From: Planctomycetota bacterium
Lineage (GTDB): Bacteria; Planctomycetota; Phycisphaerae; WQYP01; JAJZKY01
DNA length: 6,324 nt
Direction: 5' to 3'
Assembly (NCBI GenBank): GCA_021803885.1
Contig: JAJZKY010000287.1
Span: forward strand, 1-6,324
In this document: positions 1 through 4,426 of the stretch, piece after piece
Layout: each line of letters starts with the position of its first letter
How positions within the stretch are numbered: the first letter of the stretch is position 1
Program-made: the position numbers and the translations under genes
Notes under the pieces: generated by a model
What the model was told of the DNA's origin: nothing
Database searches by the model: none
Seen by the model: only the letters and a program-made list of their open reading frames with translations

Positions 1-414
1 ATCCGGACTATTGGGTGCCAGGACCCAATGCGTCTGAATGCCGAAGTTATCACTGGTACTGGATGGCGCGACGGTGGTCCAGATATCGAGATACCCATTG
101 GGATCAAGTTGATAATTGGCGGTGGTGGAGCCATAAAGAATGCCGCTGGGGCCGTCATATTCACCGTAAAGTTGCGGACCGGCATCGTCAGGCGGTGTAT
201 TGGCGGTGTTGAAGATGTTGGTGGTGGTGCCATTAAGCGTTACAGATAATTGGTTTATGGCCCCGCTGCCGGTGTTCATTCCCAGGGAAACAATGCCGTT
301 GGTGGCCGTCCACTCGGAACTATTGGAAGTGTTGATGGTAAGGCCCGCAAAGACCGGTGACAAAGAGGTCGTCGCGGCCGCAGCGGCGAGGATAATGTAT
401 CGGGCGATGGACAT
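1..414 (-). CDS. PL4-like rhamnogalacturonan lyase, N-terminal part (3' end outside window)
   Basis: This is the first 138 codons of a gene that runs off the left edge with no stop. The ATG at 412-414 has a GGAGG 9 nt upstream. Residues 1-23 form a signal peptide (basic Arg5, then an Ala-rich core, likely cleaved after VFA), so the product is exported. The rest resembles the N-terminal beta-sandwich of PL4 rhamnogalacturonan endolyases, with TNGIVSLGM near residues 38-46, then NYQLDPNGYLDIW (100-112) and THWVLAPNSPD (128-138). The last 13 residues, IQTHWVLAPNSPD, are identical to the start of the lyase entering from the right edge, so the two are paralogues. PL4 enzymes cleave the rhamnose-galacturonic acid backbone of rhamnogalacturonan I by beta-elimination. 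The catalytic region and any C-terminal anchor are not visible here. The reading frame and paralogy are clear; the activity is inferred mainly through the other copy. Confidence 0.8.
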   Translation of the reverse strand, partial: MSIARYIILAAAAATTSLSPVFAGLTINTSNSSEWTATNGIVSLGMNTGSGAINQLSVTLNGTTTNIFNTANTPPDDAGPQLYGEYDGPSGILYGSTTANYQLDPNGYLDIWTTVAPSSTSDNFGIQTHWVLAPNSPD

Positions 415-427
415 AGCCAGCAACCTC
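415..427. repeat. 13-bp direct repeat, copy 1 (covers the RBS region)
   Basis: The plus-strand sequence AGCCAGCAACCTC at 415-427 recurs exactly at 523-535, in the same orientation, 108 bp away. On the coding (minus) strand it reads GAGGTTGCTGGCT and is followed directly by the ATG of the left lyase gene. An exact 13-mer within about 150 bp is unlikely by chance. Confidence 0.8.
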
Positions 428-428
428 C
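424..428 (-). promoter_or_regulatory. Ribosome binding site of the left lyase gene
   Basis: On the minus strand GGAGG lies 9 nt before the ATG at 412-414 and fixes that start. It sits inside one copy of a 13-bp exact direct repeat, and only 15 nt downstream of the T-tract of an intrinsic terminator. Confidence 0.75.
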
Positions 429-443
429 GCAAAACAAAGGGTG

Positions 444-479
444 AAAAAAAGGCCGACGGATGTATTAATCCGTCGGCCT
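444..479 (-). terminator. Strong intrinsic terminator after the beta-repeat gene
   Basis: Arms 450-461 and 468-479 are perfectly complementary over 12 bp (AGGCCGACGGAT / ATCCGTCGGCCT) with a 6-nt loop. On the minus strand the stem is followed by a run of seven T (450 to 444, the first being the last paired base). This is the textbook Rho-independent layout for minus-strand transcription. It lies 83 nt beyond the stop codon of the beta-repeat protein gene, which it would terminate. It ends only 29 nt before the ATG of the next gene, leaving no room for a promoter plus RBS in between. It may therefore act as an attenuator for the lyase gene. Confidence 0.9.
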
Positions 480-522
480 ATATCTAATAATCCGCCTGAA
501 CACCCCGGCGTGCGCGATTAAA

Positions 523-535
523 AGCCAGCAACCTC
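523..535. repeat. 13-bp direct repeat, copy 2 (orphan RBS-like)
   Basis: This is an exact second copy of AGCCAGCAACCTC. On the minus strand it reads GAGGTTGCTGGCT, but is followed by TTTAATCGC instead of a start codon, so it offers an RBS-like stretch without an ORF. It lies between the stop of the beta-repeat gene and the terminator. A relic of a duplicated gene start is one explanation. Confidence 0.75.
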
Positions 536-562
536 GCCGCGCCGGTGAATATTCCGACTAAA

Positions 563-2638
563 TCAGGCCGTTTTCCGCTTACGCAGTAACAACAGCCCAA
601 GGCCCGCAATACCGAACAACCCAAGTGTGGCTGGCTCGGGTACCGGTGCGGTACCGGAAAGCGTGATGCTATTGGCGTTATAGTTGACCTTGTACGTCGG
701 CGCAAGCCCGATGATTGACGCAAAGGTTCCTGAAAGTGTACCGGTGAAGGTGGCAATCGTGTAGGTGCTGCCATCGAAAGCGCCACCGGTATTAACCAAA
801 TCTAACACGCTGCTGCTACCCAAAGCCAAGTTCCCCAGGCCGCCAGTGGGTGCGGTGATAGCAAGGAGGCTGCTCTTGCCAGCGCTACCAAGGTTGATCA
901 TCAACGTGCCGTTGTTCGTCACAGTGCCACCCGGTGTGGTGGTGGTGGTCAGGTTTGTTGAACTAACCGGCGCTGTGGTATTGGCACTGATGGTAAGCGT
1001 GCCGATTCCACTATTGACGCCCGGGTCGCCTGGCATCAATATGCCATTGTTATTGACAACGGTATTAATCGTGCCGGTTCCGGCCAAGGTTCCACCAGTA
1101 CCGGCGGCCAGCGTCACGGTCGGAGCGCCGGAGTTGTTCGGGATGGTGGTTATCGCCACACCTGGGGCGTCCACCTGAACCGATGTGGTGGCAGGTGCCA
1201 TGCCGCCGTCAAAGACCAATGTGCCCGAATTAACTTCCATCATGCCGCCAAAGCTATCCTTGGCCGTGGAAGAAACGGTGAGCGATCCGGAGCCGACCTT
1301 GTAAAAATCGGTGGTCTGGCCAGCAGCTCCCGCCATCTTCCCGCCGAAGGTGGTGTTAGCGTTGTCGGCACCTACGACGTATTCCAAATTGTAGTTGTTA
1401 GTGGAGGAAGGAGCGTAGCTACTTCCCAACAGCGTTGAATTTTGCGTACCTTCCAAGCCGCCAAGCTGGAAAACAAATCCAAAGCTATGGAAATTGCCGT
1501 GTATGTTGCCAACCTCAACCGGACTGGCCGCTGTACCGTTTAGGTTGAGCGTACCGCCGATGTCAATTCCGCGTAAGCTCGGGTTGCTGGAGTAGCCAGC
1601 AAACCAGAGATCGGCACCCGTCGCACCGCCGACATTAGTGGCATTCAAATTAAGCGTCCCGGTGAAACCCGCCCAGTTGCCTGCCAGTTCATCGCGCACA
1701 TACTGAATTCCAAGATTAAGCGTACCACTGCCGGTAACCGTAGAGGCCGGTATGGCTGCCGTGGTGGAAGTAGCCCCGACCGCATTAACCCCCACGTTTT
1801 GGCGCGGCCCCATATTAATTGTCCCGGTCGATCCGGCGGTCACAACAAGGTTGTTCTCCAATGCCGGGCCGTAGTCACCGGTACCCTGTGTTGCGATGTT
1901 CAACGTTCCACTGGTACCGCCGAAGGTGATCGCTCCGGTTCCAAACATGGTACCGACATTAGGCCCATTTGGCCCACCCGAGCTGCTAGCGCTAACGGAC
2001 CCGCCGATTGTCCCCGCGCTAAGCGTACCGCCGTCGATGAAAGTGCCGCCCGTATACGGATTATTCAAAGAGGTGGTAGTCACGTGATAATTATACGAGC
2101 TGTAGCTGGTAGTGCTGACACTCGCCATTGTGACCGTCCCGGTAAATCCTGAGGCGAGTGTAAGCGAACCACTTCCTTGGATTCCGGTTACATACTGGTA
2201 GCCGCCAGCCGCAAGGGCTGTATCCGTGCTGGGAAAGAATTGGTAACTGGCGCTTCCGCCTGTGAATGCGACCGAGCCAGGCGTCACGCCGCCACCGCCA
2301 GTTGACGAGACGTTGTTGATGGTGACGTTCGTGTTGGCACCCGTGCCGTTGAATGTCACATTTGATCCATCGGTGTAGGCCACTCCAGTTGCACCGCTGG
2401 TACTATCATTCCAGTTAGCCGATGTACCATCCCAGTTGGCAGTAGCGACTGTTGTTCCACTGGTGCCAGCGGTCGCTGTGGAGCCATATGTCGCACTGCC
2501 CGTCGCGCCGGCGGCACCGGTCCACACGAGCGTGTCGGCGTGGCTCAACGCTGGTTGTATTAGCCCGGCACCCAATCCTGCTGCGGCAATTGCAGCGGCA
2601 CCGAGAAACAACTGATTGTAATTGTATTTGGTTAACAT
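563..2638 (-). CDS. Secreted autotransporter-type beta-strand repeat protein with PEP-CTERM anchor
   Basis: This 691-residue protein has an ATG preceded by AGGAG at 8 nt. Residues 1-34 form a signal peptide with a long Ala/Gly-rich core and likely cleavage after SHA. The body is rich in Thr, Ser, Gly and Asn, contains no cysteine, and carries repeats of the autotransporter-associated beta-strand type: NPYTGGTFIDGGTLSAG (193-209), GSGTLNLG (303-310), GSGSLTVSS (449-457) and NSGTLVFDGG (470-479). Residues 516-550 (LAGTGTI, then LMPGDPG and GTLTIS) match the usual end of such a parallel beta-helix. The C-terminus, residues 666-691, is a PEP-CTERM signal: VPEPATLGL, a hydrophobic segment and the basic tail RKRK. 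No outer-membrane beta-barrel domain is present, so it is not a classical autotransporter; exosortase-type sorting to the surface or matrix is expected. A structural or adhesive role is likely; the ligand is unknown. A terminator follows. Confidence 0.9.
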   Translation of the reverse strand: MLTKYNYNQLFLGAAAIAAAGLGAGLIQPALSHADTLVWTGAAGATGSATYGSTATAGTSGTTVATANWDGTSANWNDSTSGATGVAYTDGSNVTFNGTGANTNVTINNVSSTGGGGVTPGSVAFTGGSASYQFFPSTDTALAAGGYQYVTGIQGSGSLTLASGFTGTVTMASVSTTSYSSYNYHVTTTSLNNPYTGGTFIDGGTLSAGTIGGSVSASSSGGPNGPNVGTMFGTGAITFGGTSGTLNIATQGTGDYGPALENNLVVTAGSTGTINMGPRQNVGVNAVGATSTTAAIPASTVTGSGTLNLGIQYVRDELAGNWAGFTGTLNLNATNVGGATGADLWFAGYSSNPSLRGIDIGGTLNLNGTAASPVEVGNIHGNFHSFGFVFQLGGLEGTQNSTLLGSSYAPSSTNNYNLEYVVGADNANTTFGGKMAGAAGQTTDFYKVGSGSLTVSSTAKDSFGGMMEVNSGTLVFDGGMAPATTSVQVDAPGVAITTIPNNSGAPTVTLAAGTGGTLAGTGTINTVVNNNGILMPGDPGVNSGIGTLTISANTTAPVSSTNLTTTTTPGGTVTNNGTLMINLGSAGKSSLLAITAPTGGLGNLALGSSSVLDLVNTGGAFDGSTYTIATFTGTLSGTFASIIGLAPTYKVNYNANSITLSGTAPVPEPATLGLFGIAGLGLLLLRKRKTA

Positions 2639-2639
2639 A

Positions 2640-2753
2640 TTAGAAACTCCTGATTTTATACCTGAGACTCGGCTCCGCTGAACAACATATTCCGCATCCG
2701 GTCTCTCTCATCAATAAACACCACATTTCCTTCATTCCTCTCAAAGGATGCAC
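2640..2753 (-). CDS. Possible 37-codon leader ORF upstream of the beta-repeat gene
   Basis: A GTG at 2751-2753 (or the in-frame GTG at 2754-2756) lies 8 (or 5) nt after the GGAGG of a perfect Shine-Dalgarno sequence. It opens a frame of 37 codons ending in TAA at 2640-2642, 1 nt before the ATG of the beta-repeat gene. The predicted peptide begins VHPLRGMKEMWCLL and contains a cysteine-rich stretch, GCGICC, followed by a basic C-terminus ending in YKIRSF. It has no recognisable domain or signal peptide. Stop-to-start spacing of 1 nt would allow translational coupling. The composition does not look like the neighbouring genes, so it could be a regulatory leader, a real small protein, or chance. 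The SD and spacing are seen; expression is inferred. Confidence 0.3.
   Translation of the reverse strand: MHPLRGMKEMWCLLMRETGCGICCSAEPSLRYKIRSF
2647..2651 (-). promoter_or_regulatory. Ribosome binding site of the beta-repeat gene
   Basis: AGGAG on the minus strand lies 8 nt before the ATG at 2636-2638 and supports that start. It lies within the last codons of the possible leader ORF, so ribosomes translating that ORF would cover it. Confidence 0.75.
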
Positions 2754-2758
2754 CACCT

Positions 2759-2769
2759 TCACCTCCTTT
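2759..2769 (-). promoter_or_regulatory. Perfect 11-nt Shine-Dalgarno sequence in the leader
   Basis: On the minus strand AAAGGAGGTGA is complementary to the conserved bacterial 16S rRNA 3' end over its full core. It is stronger than the RBS of any of the three genes whose starts are visible, yet it stands about 120 nt upstream of the beta-repeat ATG and cannot serve that start directly. It is correctly placed for GTG codons at 2751-2753 and 2754-2756. Confidence 0.55.
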
Positions 2770-2845
2770 CGGTTACACCACGCCCCCACCGGGGCAAGCG
2801 GAATGCATCACATAGATCAGACCGATTCCGTTACTCCAGTCCGCT

Positions 2846-3766
2846 TCAAGGCTCTTGAAAATACGAGCCTTTCACCGCATTGGCACTGGTATGCAATACA
2901 AGGTTATAGGGGTGAAGCGTTCCAGCCTTGATCTCCCCGACATGGCCATCGCAGAATACGGCGTTGGCCAAGCCACTGAGCATATTGCCACCCTCTTCCA
3001 TATGTCTGAAACGCATGCCCGTACGAGAGATATTTCCGGTGGCCGGGGTAGCGTCTTCGTTTTCCTCCTGAAAGTTAACCTGCATGTCCGCAGTCGGGCT
3101 GTACGCACCCTTGGCTGCGTAATAAACATCATTCGGAAAATACCAGTACCAATCCCATGCGTAGTCGCCAACATATGGCAAGTTGATATCTCCGTAGAGC
3201 ACCAACTGCGAAGGACGAGGAAGCTGTGCCAGTTTTAGCGTGGATTCCTGAGTGACGGGCGTGCCGTTGGAAGGGATGGTCATACAATTCCAGATCACAT
3301 TCGGATTGCATCCATAAGATATATCCCACTTATGGCCAATCTGAAGGGTTGATGCGGGGTCCATGAAAAGTCCGGCAAATTTCTGGACATACGCACTCCC
3401 CTGGTTATTGGGCAACGCGTAAGAACCAGCACTGGGGCTATAGCCGAGAAGCCCCTTCGGCCACGCTTCGTTGTAAGGAGCTACGGGCGGGCCGACGTAG
3501 TAAGAAAAGAGCGCATTGACCCAAAATCCCTGGCGGTCTACCGGAGGACCGAGGCACGCCGAAGGAAAGAAGTCCCGATTATTTTGGGTGTACTCCACCG
3601 TCAATTGCCCCAACGAGCGCAGCCGAGCCGCGCAGGCAATTGTGTTGGCCACCTCTTTGGCCCTCGCCAGCGCCGGCAATAGCATCGCGATCAGCAGCGC
3701 AATGATGGAGATCACCACCAGCAGCTCAATAAGGGTGAATCCTTGATGTTTTCCAGTGCGCTTCAT
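2846..3766 (-). CDS. Type II secretion/type IV pilus-like pseudopilin with DGH-type C-terminus
   Basis: The protein has 306 residues from the ATG at 3764-3766, chosen because GGAGG lies 7 nt upstream. The frame is open to a TTG at 3809-3811, but that would bury the prepilin leader under 15 extra residues. A short basic leader (MKRTGKHQG) precedes the prepilin peptidase site between Gly9 and Phe10 ([12 protein letters not shown]), with the conserved Glu at +5 (residue 14) and a hydrophobic helix to about residue 30. Residues 34-53 (ARAKEVA, then LRSLGQ) are typical of planctomycete pseudopilins. Near the C-terminus RH (254-255) and [12 protein letters not shown] (268-279) correspond to the prepilin-associated 'H-X9-DG' motif, but 17 rather than 9 residues separate His from Asp. 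There are five cysteines, unlike the cysteine-free neighbours. It probably sits in the inner membrane as a subunit of a secretion or pilus-like fibre; the link to the lyases is by neighbourhood only. Confidence 0.92.
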   Translation of the reverse strand: MKRTGKHQGFTLIELLVVISIIALLIAMLLPALARAKEVANTIACAARLRSLGQLTVEYTQNNRDFFPSACLGPPVDRQGFWVNALFSYYVGPPVAPYNEAWPKGLLGYSPSAGSYALPNNQGSAYVQKFAGLFMDPASTLQIGHKWDISYGCNPNVIWNCMTIPSNGTPVTQESTLKLAQLPRPSQLVLYGDINLPYVGDYAWDWYWYFPNDVYYAAKGAYSPTADMQVNFQEENEDATPATGNISRTGMRFRHMEEGGNMLSGLANAVFCDGHVGEIKAGTLHPYNLVLHTSANAVKGSYFQEP

Positions 3767-3773
3767 AAAAGCA

Positions 3774-3778
3774 CCTCC
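3774..3778 (-). promoter_or_regulatory. Ribosome binding site that decides the pseudopilin start
   Basis: GGAGG (within GGAGGTG) lies 7 nt before the ATG at 3764-3766. It selects this start over the in-frame TTG 45 nt further upstream. Confidence 0.85.
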
Positions 3779-3984
3779 AAAAAAATGCCCGAGCGTAATA
3801 TTCAGTCGCAATACCTACAGCCCAACGCAGGCTAACAACATACTGCGACACATCTTTAACTATCTACTCTGCACGCGATGGGCTTAACATCCCTGCCGGT
3901 ACCGCCGTGCCCGAGAATTTGTTTACTGATATGATCTTACACCAATACTGCAATGAAAGCAAGAAGAAAATGAAGTGAATATTC

Positions 3985-4008
3985 TGGTAATTGCCATATT
4001 AATTACCA
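3985..4008. promoter_or_regulatory. Dyad-symmetric site, candidate operator
   Basis: TGGTAATT at 3985-3992 and AATTACCA at 4001-4008 are perfect inverted repeats of 8 bp around an 8-bp spacer. On the minus strand the site also contains two near-identical 9-mers, ATGGTAATT and ATGGCAATT, 12 bp apart. It lies about 220 bp upstream of the pseudopilin start. The form suits a dimeric transcription factor; the regulator cannot be named from the sequence. Confidence 0.4.
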
Positions 4009-4426
4009 TTTTGCCAAAAATCAGAGCTTTATGCGATTTTTATGAATAGTTATGGGGCGAAACCTCCGATTTTCTTGGCGTTTTTTTTTCTATAAAAAGC
4101 GGTTGCGCTACCGAAGGAAAGCTACTTCCACGCCGATTTCAGACGAACGCGAGTTCGAGATATGAAATCATTATTTACAAGGATTTCTGGCGATTTTCCA
4201 CCAACACTTCTATGAATTGCGGAATAAATCGCTTGTTTTTATGGTACGTTGCGTAATTTTATCCGATGAAAGCTGTAACACCTTGCGAAACCTAAACTTA
4301 CATTCTTTATCCCGAACTCACGTTACACTAAGCTGGCACGTTGAATTGTGACCCGCCCGTGAATTTACCGCAAGGCATTACTTGATGATGGCCTGCAATC
4401 CCCCATGAGTGTAGCGTGAACAAACC

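Larger units (their letters stand above)
3767..4426. other. AT-rich intergenic region without a recognisable gene
   Basis: These 660 bp separate the right lyase gene from the pseudopilin gene. I find no convincing ORF, tRNA or mobile element. The central part (about 3915-4270) is clearly richer in A and T than the flanking genes and contains a run of nine T at 4081-4089 and a dyad at 3985-4008. The space and the change in composition suggest that the pseudopilin has its own promoter here rather than depending only on readthrough. No strong terminator is visible for the lyase gene; the best hairpin with a T-run (4095-4113) has only a 4-bp stem. Confidence 0.6.

Noticed and set aside
484..786. 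100-codon minus-strand ORF across the end of the beta-repeat gene
   Set aside because: It is out of frame with a protein that has a clear PEP-CTERM end, its Arg/Pro/Ser-rich composition is typical of a shadow frame, and it has no supported start.
765..1178. 137-codon plus-strand ORF
   Set aside because: It lies wholly opposite the beta-repeat gene. Its Val/Pro/Leu-rich translation is the usual antisense reading of Thr/Gly/Ser/Asn codons, and no RBS or domain is seen.
2655..2660. TATAAA as a -10 promoter element of the beta-repeat gene
   Set aside because: Transcription would begin within or after the RBS, leaving no usable leader, and no -35 lies at 16-18 bp.
2782..2795. GCCCC-CACC-GGGGC hairpin after the pseudopilin gene as terminator
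   Set aside because: It has a 5-bp stem and no T-tract on the minus strand, so readthrough into the beta-repeat gene remains possible.
3767..3811. Upstream TTG start for the pseudopilin
   Set aside because: It would add 15 residues in front of the basic prepilin leader, and the ATG at 3764-3766 has a well-placed GGAGG.
3926..3953. TTGCAG-N16-TATCAG as a sigma-70-type promoter for the pseudopilin
   Set aside because: The orientation and position are plausible, but the -10 matches only 4 of 6 consensus bases and such matches are common in AT-rich DNA. It remains unproven.
4095..4113. Hairpin CGGT-N6-ACCG with a T-run as terminator of the right lyase gene
   Set aside because: The stem has only 4 bp and lies over 300 nt beyond the stop codon.
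4318..4419. 12-bp imperfect inverted repeat (TCACGTTACACT / AGTGTAGCGTGA) near the right lyase stop
   Set aside because: It contains one mismatch (a G-T pair) and a 78-nt gap; such a pair is expected by chance in a region this long, and there are no mobile-element features.
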